Assembly: GCF_964340395.1 (NCBI RefSeq)
Contig: NC_135570.1
Span: 17,135,322-17,199,321 of the forward strand
Direction of reading: 5' to 3'
DNA length: 64,000 nucleotides
Source of the DNA: Glandiceps talaboti
Lineage: Eukaryota > Hemichordata > Enteropneusta > Spengelidae
Shown in pieces: positions 45,901-56,310 of this stretch. Numbering within the stretch: position 1 is the stretch's first letter; each line of letters starts with the position of its first letter. The notes beneath the pieces are model-generated. The model saw nothing but the letters and a program-made list of their open reading frames with translations. It searched no databases and had not been told where the DNA came from. A program made the translations under genes and the position numbers.

Positions 45901-48033
45901 CTGCTATTACATCGGCCTCCAACTGAAGGGGCTGCTATTACATTGGCCTCCATCTGAAGGGGTTGCTATTACATTGGCCTCCATCTGAAGGGGCTGCTAT
46001 TACATTGGCCTCCATCTGAAGGGGTTGCTATTACATTGGCCTCCATCTGAAGGGGCTGTTATTACATTGGCCTCCATCTGAAGGGGCTGCTATTACATTG
46101 GCCTCCATCTGAAGGGGTTGCTATTACATTGGCCTCCAACTGAAGGGGCTGTTATTACATTGGCCTCCATCTGAAGGGGCTGCTATTACATTGGCCTCCA
46201 AGTGAAGGGGTTGCTATTACATTGGCCTCCATCTGAAGGGGTTGCTATTACATTGGCCTCCATCTGAAGGGGCTGCTATTACATTGGCCTCCATCTGAAG
46301 GGGTTGCTATTACATTGGCCTCCATCTGAAGGGGTTGCTATTACATTGGCCTCCATCTGAAGGGGTTGCTATTACATTGGCCTCCATCTGAAGGGGTTGC
46401 TATTACATTGGCCTCCATCTGAAGGGGTTGCTATTACATCGGCCTCCATCTGAAGGGGCTGCTATTACATTGGCCTCCATCTGAAGGGGTTGCTATTACA
46501 TTGGCCTCCATCTGAAGGGGTTGCTATTACATTGGCCTCCATCTGAAGGGGTTGCTATTACATTGGCCTCCATCTGAAGGGGTTGCTATTACATTGGCCT
46601 CCATCTGAAGGGGTTGTTATTACATTGGCCTCCATCTGAAGGGGCTGTTATTACATCGGCCTCCAACTGAAGGGGTTGCTATTACATTGGCCTCCATCTG
46701 AAGGGGTTGCTATTACATTGGCCTCCATCTGAAGGGGTTGCTATTACATTGGCCTCCAACTGAAGGGGTTGCTATTACATTGGCCTCCATCTGAAGGGGC
46801 TGCTATTACATTGGCCTCCAACTGAAGGGGCTGCTATTACATCGGCCTCCAACTGAAGGGGCTGCTATTACATTGGCCTCCATCTGAAGGGGCTGCTATT
46901 ACATTGGCCTCCATCTGAAGGGGTTGCTATTACATTGGCCTCCATCTGAAGGGGCTGTTATTACATTGGCCTCCATCTGAAGGGGCTGTTATTACATTGG
47001 CCTCCATCTGAAGGGGCTGCTATTACATCGGCCTCCATCTGAAGGGGCTGCTATTACATTGGCCTCCAACTGAAGGGGTTGCTATTGCATTGGCCTCCAT
47101 CTGAAGGGGTTGCTATTACATCGGCCTCCATCTGAAGGGGTTGCTATTACATTGGCCTCCATCTGAAGGGGTTGCTATTACATCGGCCTCCATCTGAAGG
47201 GGTTGCTATTACATTGGCCTCCATCTGAAGGGGTTGCTATTACATCGGCCTCCATCTGAAGGGGTTGCTATTACATCGGCCTCCATCTGAAGGGGCTGCT
47301 ATTACATCGGCCTCCAACTGAAGGGGTTGCTATTACATTGGCCTCCATCTGAAGGGGTTGCTATTACATTGGCCTCCAACTGAAGGGGTTGCTATTACAT
47401 TGGCCTCCAACTGAAGGGGCTGTTATTACATTGGCCTCCATCTGAAGGGGCTGCTATTACATTGGCCTCCATCTGAAGGGGTTGCTATTACATTGGCCTC
47501 CATCTGAAGGGGTTGCTATTACATTGGCCTCCATCTGAAGGGGTTGCTATTACATTGGCCTCCATCTGAAGGGGTTGCTATTACATTGGCCTCCATCTGA
47601 AGGGGTTGCTATTACATTGGCCTCCAACTGAAGGGGTTGCTATTACATTGGCCTCCAACTGAAGGGGTTGCTATTACATTGGCCTCCATCTGAAGGGGCT
47701 GTTATTACATTGGCCTCCAACTGAAGGGGCTGTTATTACATTGGCCTCCATCTGAAGGGGCTGCTATTACATTGGCCTCCATCTGAAGGGGCTGCTATTA
47801 CATTGGCCTCCATCTGAAGGGGTTGCTATTACATTGGCCTCCATCTGAAGGGGCTGCTATTACATTGGCCTCCATCTGAAGGGGTTGCTATTACGTTGGC
47901 CTCCACCTGAAGGGGTTGCTATTACATTGGCCTCCATCTGAAGGGGCTGTTATTACATTGGCCTCCATCTGAAGGGGCTGCTATTACATTGGCCTCCATC
48001 TGAAGGGGTTGCTATTACATTGGCCTCCATCTG
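42921..48033. repeat. 31-bp satellite, about 165 copies (5.1 kb)
   Basis: Unit GGGGTTGCTATTACATTGGC then CTCCATCTGAA. Diagnostic variants: TTGC/CTGC/CTGT/TTGT after GGGG, CATTGG/CATCGG, and CATCTG/CAACTG. Variant strings recur in long blocks at exact multiples of 31 bp. Very few indels. No gene. Confidence 0.98.
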
Positions 48034-48389
48034 CATGTGTCAATCCATCAGTAATACATCATGTCATTTCTCAGACATGCAATATGCAATTTCATTCAAA
48101 CCTGGCACACAGTTGGGGTTCACTGATTGGATGAACAACTTTTTGTGCTGATTGAGGGACTTTGAGCAGATGTGGTTTAGAACCACATTGGCATCTACAC
48201 TAATGTTACACATGAAAAATAAAGGAATTGCTTTGAAAATCCACCCCCCCCCCTGGGGCCTGGTTTGAATTTTTTCATAACCCCCTCCCCCTTCCTTGAC
48301 TCAAATTATTTTCATAACTCACACCATTTTACAGTCATAACTGGTAATGGTGTACAAACATTGCATAAATTGAAAGAGTGTTCCATTGA
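48034..48389. other. Unique spacer, nothing recognised
   Basis: Contains a C-rich tract near 48242-48252. No conserved frame. Confidence 0.5.
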
Positions 48390-48396
48390 GACATCC

Positions 48397-48578
48397 ATAC
48401 ATACACACACACACACACACATACATACATACATACATACATACATACATACATACACACATACATACATACATACATACATACATACACACACATACAT
48501 ACATACATACATACATACATACACACATACATACATACATACATACATACACACACACATACATACATACATACACAC

Positions 48579-48610
<32 letters not shown>

Positions 48611-48724
48611 ACATACATACATACATACATACATACATACATACATACATACATACATACATACATACATACATACATACATACATACATACATACATAC
48701 ATACATACATACATACATACATAC
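48397..48724. repeat. (TACA)n microsatellite, about 330 bp
   Basis: ACATACAT repeats with interspersed (CA)n. Long frames on both strands (HTYIHTYI, MYVCMYVC) are artefacts. Confidence 0.98.
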
Positions 48725-48779
48725 AAAACCAAACTTTTTATTTTGAAATTGAATTTCCTCATAACATGATAGATGTAGC

Positions 48780-49340
48780 TTATTTCAAAAGGAAGAGGTA
48801 ACAATGAATGCAGCTCATTCCCAAAGTAGTACCATAGGTAAAATTTGTAATTAGGTGGTATTAGTTGAATCAAAGTTTGAGGGAGCCAAGTATGGGTGAG
48901 TATGGGAGATTTTTGAAATTCAAGGAATAAAAGAATGCTTTCTGGTGCTATTTTAACATGTCAACGTAGTAATAATACTACATAAAATTTGAATCAAACT
49001 GAAAGGGAGCAGTCTGAGGGTAGGTACGGGGGGGGGGGGGGTCCCTTGAGCCCCTCTAAATTTTTGAAATTCAAGGACTAAAACTAAAATAATACTATCT
49101 GGTATTATATTAACATGTCAAGATGATAACAAATTAATATCCTCTCCTGACAACAATTGAAATCCTAATTCAGAATACAAACACTAGAAAAATTCTCAAA
49201 GTATTGTTGCATGCCATATAGTCCATTTAAAATTATGAAAACTTACAGTATACTCATATATTCATTTCATGTAAAAGAACGCCGTGTACTAAATTCTGTG
49301 CAATGAAAAGTTAGCTACATATTACCATATTCTTTGTTTT
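48780..49340. other. Unique spacer with G run
   Basis: A run of about 13 G at 49028-49041. The phrase TTTTTGAAATTCAAGGA occurs at 48911 and 49061 and TATTA(T)TTAACATGTCAA at 48950 and 49105, showing an old duplication of about 150 bp. No gene. Confidence 0.55.
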
Positions 49341-49352
49341 CAACATGTATTT

Positions 49353-50604
49353 GATATTTATCATTCATTCATTCATTCATTTATTCATTCATTCATTCAT
49401 TCATATATTTATTTATTCATTTATTCATTCATTCATTTATTCATTTATTCATTCATTCATTCATATATTTATTCATTCATTCATTCATTTATTCATTCAT
49501 TTATTCATTCATTCATTCATTCCTTTATTCATTTATTTATTTATTTATTCATTCATTCATTCATTCATTTATTCATTCATTTATTTATTCATTCATTTAT
49601 TCATTCATTCATTTATTCATTCATTCATTTATTTATTTATTTATTCATCCATTCATTTATTCATTCATTTATTTATTTATTCATTTATTCATTTATTCAT
49701 TCATTTATTCATTCATTCATTTATTCATTCATTCATTTATTCATTCATTCATTTATTCATGCATTCATTTATTCGTGCATTCATTTATTTATTTATTTAT
49801 TCATTCATTCATTTATTCATTTATTCATTTATTTATTTATTCATCCATTCATTCATTCATTTATTTATTCATTTATTCATTCATTTATTCATTCATTCAT
49901 TTATTCATTTATTCATTCATTTATTTATTCATTCATTTATTCATGCATTCATTTATTCGTGCATTCATTCATTTATTTATTTATTCATTTATTCATTCAT
50001 TTATTCATGCATTCATTCATTTATTTATTCATTCATTTATTTATTCATTTATTTATTTATTCATTTATTCATTCATTCATTCATTTATTTATTTATTCAT
50101 TCATTCATTTATTCATTCATTCATTCATATATTTATTCATTCATTCATATATTCATTCATTTATTTATTTATTTATTCATTCATTCATATATTCATTCAT
50201 TTATTCATTCATTCATTTATTCATTCATTCATTTATTTATTAATTTATTCTTTCATTTATTTATTCATTCATTTATTCATTCATTAATTCATTCATTTAT
50301 TCATTCATTTATTCATTCATTAATTCATTCATTTATTCATTCATTTATTTATTCATTCATTCATTCATTTATTCATTCATTCATTTATTCATTCATTTAT
50401 TTATTCATTCATTCATTCATTTATTCATTCATTCATTTATTTATTTATTTATTTATTTATTCATTCATTCATTTATTTATTTATTTATTCATCCATTCCT
50501 TTATTCATTCATTCATTTATTTATTCATTCATTCATTTATTCATTCATTCATTCATTCATTCATTCATTCATTCATTCATATATTCATTCATTCATTCAT
50601 TTAT
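49353..50604. repeat. (TTCA)n/(TTTA)n microsatellite, left block
   Basis: 1.25 kb of ATTC and ATTT tetranucleotides. The 423-residue plus-strand open frame (SFIHLFIYLF type) is simple-repeat noise. Confidence 0.98.
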
Positions 50605-51140
50605 CGGAGTGTCTAGTACCACCGCGGTGGCAGTAGCCGATCCTCACTGGAACGGCTAGTGAGTGCCACCACCCGCGATATTTCTCGTTGCTGAACATTT
50701 CCCAACAAATAAATCACACAGAACTCCTCGAACGCTTCCATTCTACCTTATAATACCAAATGCAAACTAATTATTTCATTTCTCGTGCAGCGCACAATCG
50801 CTCAAAAAGTCACCGTAACGGCAGCCATTCGGCCGGGCATGCACCGATGTCATGCATACTGACACTTGTGACAACACCACTACAGAGACTGGTTGTGCGC
50901 TGCGCGAGAAATTAAATAATAGCCTTCCATTTGGTGTTTTAAGGTAAAATGGAAGCATTTGAAGAGTTCTGTGTGATCTATTTGTTGGGAAATGTTCAGC
51001 GACGAGAGATATCGTGGCCCGGGGTATCGTGGGTGGTGGCACTAGCCGTTTCAGTGAGGAATGGCTAGTGCCACCGCGGTGGCAGTAGTCTCTCCAGTGA
51101 GGACCGGCTGCTGACACCGGGGTGGTACTAGACTCGGCCT
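50605..51140. mobile_element. Palindromic MITE-like element inserted in the (TTCA)n tract
   Basis: Left arm from CGGAGTGTCTAGTACCACCG; right arm ends GGTGGTACTAGACTCGG. The arms pair over about 185-235 bases, including AACATTTCCCAACAAATA, ATCACACAGAACTC and CGCAGCGCACAA, with a short asymmetric centre. The right arm has an extra copy of the CACCGCGGTGGCA segment. TTCATTTATT microsatellite lies on both sides. No coding capacity. Confidence 0.82.
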
Positions 51141-51640
51141 TCATTTATTCATGCATGCATTCATTCATTTATTTATTTATTTATTCATTAATTCATTAAT
51201 TAATTCATTCATTCATTTATTTATTCATTTATTTATTTATTTATTTATTCATTTATTCATTCATTCATTCATTTATTCATTCATTTATTCATTCATCTAT
51301 TCATTCATTCATTCATTCATCTATTCATGTATTCATTCATTCATTCATTTATTCATTCATTCATTCATTCATTCATTCATCTATTCATTCATTCATTTAT
51401 TTATTCATCTATTCATTTATTTATTTATTTATTCATTCATTTATTCATTCATTCATTCATTCATTTATTCATTCATTCATTCATTTATTTATTCATTCAT
51501 TCACTCATTCATTCATTTATTCCTTCCTTCCTTCCTTCCTTCATTTATTCATTCATTCATTTATTTATTTATTCATCTATTCATTTATTCATTTATGTAT
51601 TTATTTATTTATTTATTTATGTATTTATTTATTTATTTAT
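51141..51640. repeat. (TTCA)n/(TTTA)n microsatellite, right block
   Basis: Continuation of the tract interrupted by the MITE-like element; includes a short (CTTC)n patch at about 51521-51541. Confidence 0.97.
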
Positions 51641-51751
51641 TGCATCCCTTTTGTTGCAGCTTAGGAGCAACAGAGACAAAAATAAGATTTATAAAACAAA
51701 AATAAAAAAATATGCTTCAAATGTTAGTTGTCAGAAAGTCTAGCCGTTAAA

Positions 51752-52430
51752 CTATGCTATATTATCACAATCTTTTCTGTTTTCAATTGCTTCAATAAGG
51801 TATTGGTTGATAAGTTTATCTATTTGTTTACTTATAGACTCAATTGCTTCAATAAGGTATTGGTTGATAAGTTTATCTATTTGATTACTTATAGACTCAA
51901 TTGCTTCAATAAGGTATTGGTTGATAAGTTTATCTATTTGTTTACTTATAGACTCAATTGCTTCAATAAGGTATTGGTTGATAAGTTTATCTATTTGTTT
52001 ACTTATAGACTCAATTGCTTCAATAAGGTATTGGTTGATAAGTTTATCTATTTGTTTACTTATAGACTCATTGTAGTGTTTCGTATTATCTCCTATTAAT
52101 AAACAGGGTAGTTCTTTCCCTTGTTTAACATCTTGATATAAGTTCAACTCTTTATTGTTGAGTAAGTTCTTCTGTTCCTTTCATTAAAATCTGTCGTTGT
52201 GTAGAATGGCTTTCACATGTAAAAAGAAAGTGTTCAAGTGTCTCATCAGCTTTTCCTCAACAAGGACATGTTGAATGTCATCCCAGTATCTGGTATGCAT
52301 AAACTGACTGACACATAATCTACACAGTGATATTCTAGATGAGTTGATCCTATTTGGTCAGACTTTTCCCTCCTGTGTGGCTTCAGCTGTTTATTTCTTT
52401 AACCAGGTTATTCCTCACTACTTTATCAAT
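51752..52430 (-). mobile_element. Decayed non-LTR retrotransposon C-terminus (second family)
   Basis: Minus strand about 52260-52190 reads C-P-C-stop-GKADETLEHFLFTCESH, matching the cysteine/histidine zinc-knuckle-like tail of LINE reverse transcriptases (C-x2-C ... E-H-F-L-x2-C). After one frameshift it continues NLYQDVKQGKELPCLLIGDN, then the five 19-residue repeats, ending ENRKDCDNIA and a stop. At least one stop and one frameshift show it is dead. Subfamily not assignable. Confidence 0.55.
51783..52071 (-). repeat. 57-bp tandem repeat x5 within a LINE-derived frame
   Basis: Unit TCAATTGCTTCAATAAGGTA then TTGGTTGATAAGTTTATCTA and TTTGTTTACTTATAGAC. On the minus strand it reads ESISKQIDKLINQYLIEAI five times, continuous with the upstream segment ending CLLIGDNTKHYN. 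Confidence 0.95.
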
Positions 52431-52940
52431 AAATGATTTAATTATTTCATGTAACAGAACTCAATGTAAACTAGTAACGGTTTGATCAATACTGCAATCA
52501 ATATACTGGCTACTGAAACTTCATGAATATATGTGTGTACATTTTCATAGGGGCTATGTATATGCAATATGCACTGAAATATTCTAACAGAAAAAACACT
52601 GTGTTAATAAATAACTTGCATAATTGTGTATATAGGTACTAGGTATGTTCTATACTACAGTGTTAGAGTACATTTTGAGTAGCCCCCCCCCCCCCCTTTC
52701 ACTCCCCAGTTTTGAGTGACAAGAGTCTGGGTAACCAAGACTAACAATTATACGTTGCATCAAATGTCAATGAAATCAGGTCAGGTGATGGGTACATTCC
52801 ATGTTTTTTAATTGTGGATTTCCATCGCATCTACCATTTATACTCATTCCTTTTGCATGTAATGTAATAAATAACAAATAGGTTTTGATTTCTACTTACC
52901 TACTACACACTCACTCTAACACACATCAAAACGTACATGC
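52431..52940. other. Spacer, nothing recognised
   Basis: AT-rich with a C14 run at about 52682-52696. No gene. Confidence 0.5.
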
Positions 52941-52942
52941 TG

Positions 52943-53225
52943 TGTAATTTTCAATAACAGTGAAATGTTATAAACCAAAACACACCCTTTTATGTGATTG
53001 TAATTTTCAATAACGGTGAAATGTTATAAACCAAAACACACCATTTTATGTGATTGTAATTTTCAATAACGGTGAAATGTTATAAACCAAAACACACCCT
53101 TTTATGTGATTGTAATTTTCAATAACGGTGAAATTTTATAAACCAAAACACACCATTTTATGTGATTGTAATTTTCAATAACGGTGAAATGTTATAAACC
53201 AAAACACACCCTTTTATGTGATTTC
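52943..53225. repeat. 56-bp tandem repeat x5
   Basis: Unit TGTGATTGTAATTTTCAATA then ACGGTGAAATGTTATAAACC and AAAACACACCCTTTTA, with alternating CCCTTTTA and CCATTTTA versions (a 112-bp higher-order pair). Confidence 0.95.
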
Positions 53226-53869
53226 CAAGATAACAGCTGAGATTTTAAGTCAACATGTCTTTTGTTCCATACTTTTGATTAAATGTCGTTAGACATTAAC
53301 CTCAGAGCTGGAGTTAGGTGCGGAACTGTGTCTTTCCCTAAGGTATGTAGCTAAATTATATGTATTACCTATGGAAGCTAAATTAGATAAACTAGATAAA
53401 CTAGAAACACGGCTAAACTACATGACTTTATTGGAGACATATCGTTCTAAACTTTATAAACTATCCGCTAATAAGACAGACCGTCCTTGGTTTAAAAAGT
53501 TTTACAAGGATATATCCGCTAATTATCATGTCTAAATATCGTTCTAAACTTTATAAACTTAATGAACTTTCCGCTAATTAGACAGACCGTCCCTAAACGA
53601 TATTTAGACGCAATAATTAGCGGATAGTCTATAAAGTTTAGAAGAATATTTAGACGCGATGATTAGCGGATATATTCTTGTAAAACTTTTGTAACCAGCC
53701 GACGGTCAGTCTAATTAGCTGATAGTTTATACAATTTATAAAGTTTAGAACGATATTTAGACGCGATAATTAGCGCGTAATGTATAACGTTTAGAACGAT
53801 ATTTGGATGCGATAAAGTTTCTAAAGTTTAAAACGATATTTAGAAAGTTTAGATTTAGATTTAGATTTA

Positions 53870-54015
53870 GACACTTCTAATTTATCAGTCTAAACTTCTA
53901 GCTAAATTTTCTAAATTTAGAAAGTTTAGATTTAGATTTAGACACTTCTAATTTATCAGTCTAAACTTCTAGCTAAATTTTCTAAATTTAGAAAGTTTAG
54001 ATTTAGATTTAGACA
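53870..54015 (+). repeat. AT-rich 65-bp repeat inside the duplication
   Basis: AAAGTTTAGATTTAGATTTA then GACACTTCTAATTTATCAGT and CTAAACTTCTAGCTAAATTT repeats two to three times; it recurs at 56655-56830. Confidence 0.9.
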
Positions 54016-54189
54016 CTTCTAATTTAACATTTAACATTTCTATAGCGCCCTTTCTATTTTAAAACAAATATTCAAAAGCGCTGAACAATTACAGTTAAAC
54101 ATTAAAAACATTGGGAAATGAAATAAAATTTAGCTTTCTAAACTTCTAGCTAAATTTTCTAAACTGGCTAAAACACAATTCCGCACCTT

Positions 54190-54830
54190 AATAGTTGTTG
54201 GACGTCCCCACCAAACGTTGACTATATTTGGACACCAAGTTGTTGGACGTCCCCACCAAACGTTGACGATATTCGGACTCCAAGTTGTTGGACGTCCCCA
54301 CCAAACGTTGACGATATTCGGACTCCAAGTTGTTGGACGTCCCCACCAAACGTTGACGATATTTGGACACCAAGTTCTTGAATGTCCCCACCAAACGTTG
54401 ACTATATTTGGACACCAAGTTGTTGGATGTCCCCACCAAACGTTGACGATATTCGGACTCCAAGTTGTTGGACGTCCCCACCAAACGTTGACGATATTCG
54501 GACTCCAAGTTGTTGGACGTCCCCACCAAACGTTGACGATATTTGGACACCAAGTTCTTGAATGTCCCCACCAAACGTTGACTATATTTGGACACCAAGT
54601 TGTTGGACGTCCCCACCAAACGCTGACGATATTCGGACTCCAAGTTGTTGGACGTCCCCACCAAACGTTGACGATATTCGGACTCCAAGTTGTTGGACGT
54701 CCCCACCAAACGTTGACGATATTTGGACACCAAGTTCTTGAATGTCCCCACCAAACGTTGACTATATTTGGACACCAAGTTGTTGGATGTCCCCACCAAA
54801 CGATGATATTTGGACACCACGTTATTGGAT
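54190..54830. repeat. 45-bp satellite with four-unit higher-order structure (copy 1)
   Basis: Unit ACGATATTCGGACTCCAAGT then TGTTGGACGTCCCCACCAAA and CGTTG. Variant types cycle with period four (180 bp): GGACACC-TTGTTGG, GGACTCC, GGACTCC, GGACACC-TTCTTGA. All frames on both strands are open because the unit is 15 codons. Same in the second copy at 57003-57643. Confidence 0.95.
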
Positions 54831-56228
54831 GTACCATCAAACGTTGACGATATTTGGACACCACATTATTGGATGTCTCCACCAAACGTTGACCATATTT
54901 GGACACCACGTTATTAGATGTCCCATCAAACGTTGACCATATTTGGACACCACGTTATTAGATGTCCCATCAAACGTTGACCATATTTGGACACCACGTT
55001 ATTAGATGTCCCATCAAACGTTGACGATATTTGGACACCACGTTATTAGATGTCCCATAAAACGTTGACGATATTTGGACACCACGTTATTAGATGTCCC
55101 ATCAAACGTTGACCATATTTGGACATCACGTCATTAGATGTCCTATCAAACGTTGACCATATTTGGACACCACGTTATTAGATGTCCTATCAAACGTTGA
55201 CGATATTTGGACACCACGTTATTAGATGTCCTATCAAACGTTGACGATATTTGGACACCATGTCATTAGATGTCCTATCAAACGTTGACGATATTTGGAC
55301 ACCACGTTATTAGATGTCCTATCAAACGTTGACGATATTTGGACACCACGTTATTAGATGTCCTATCAAACGTTGACCATATTTGGACACCACGTTATTA
55401 GATGTCCTATCAAACGTTGACCATATTTGGACACCACGTTATTAGATGTCCTATCAAACGTTGATGATATTTGGACACCACGTTATTAGATGTCCTATCA
55501 AACGTTGACGATATTTGGACACCACGTTATTAGATGTCCTATCAAACGTTGACGATATTTGGACACCACGTTATTAGATGTCCTATCAAAGGTTGACCAT
55601 ATTTGGACACCACGTCATTAGATGTCCTATCAAACGTTGACGATATTTGGACACCACGTCATTAGATGTCCTATCAAACGTTGACGATATTTGGACACCA
55701 CGTTATTAGATGTCCTATCAAAGGTTGACCATATTTGGACACCACGTCATTAGATGTCCTATCAAACGTTGACGATATTTGGACACCACGTTATTGGATG
55801 TCCTATCAAACGTTGACGATATTTGGACACCATGTCATTAGATGTCCTATCAAACGTTGACGATATTTGGACACCACGTTATTAGATGTCCTATCAAACG
55901 TTGACGATATTTGGACACCATGTCATTAGATGTCCTATCAAACGTTGACGATATTTGGACACCACGTTATTAGATGTCCTATCAAACGTTGACGATATTT
56001 GGACACCATGTCATTAGATGTCCTATCAAACGTTGACGATATTTGGACACCACGTTATTAGATGTCCTATCAAACGTTGACGATATTTGGACACCATGTC
56101 ATTAGATGTCCTATCAAACGTTGACGATATTTAGACACCACGTTATTAGATGTCCTATCAAACGTTGACGATATTTGGACACCATGTCATTAGATGTCCT
56201 ATCAAACGTTGACGATATTTGGACACCA
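54830..56228. repeat. 44-bp satellite, about 32 units (copy 1)
   Basis: Unit ACGATATTTGGACACCACGT then TATTAGATGTCCTATCAAAC and GTTG, one base shorter than the neighbouring 45-bp type and evidently derived from it. Variants CACGTTATT and CATGTCATT alternate toward the right end. Repeated at 57643-59041. Confidence 0.95.
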
Positions 56229-56310
56229 TAAAATAACACTAAACTACTATTATGATTTCAAAAAGTTAAACCGATTTATACATTTGAGTAATAGTGTTAA
56301 TGAACTTACA

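Larger units (their letters stand above)
53498..56310 (+). repeat. 2,813-bp tandem duplication, copy 1
   Basis: Copy 2 is 56311-59122, with offset exactly 2,813. The only difference I noticed is at about 54622 (CGCTGACG versus CGTTGACG). The copy comprises a left part with short inverted TCTAAACTTTATAAAC / GTTTATAAAGTTTAGA pieces (53498-54170), 45-bp units (54190-54830), 44-bp units (54830-56228) and a short tail. Confidence 0.97.

Noticed and set aside
48265-48873. HTYIHTYI and MYVCMYVC frames
   Set aside because: (TACA)n microsatellite read in several frames on both strands.
49345-51743. Long SFIHLFIY-type frames, apparently hydrophobic or membrane-like proteins
   Set aside because: Pure ATTC/ATTT tetranucleotide repeat; open in more than one frame and without unique sequence.
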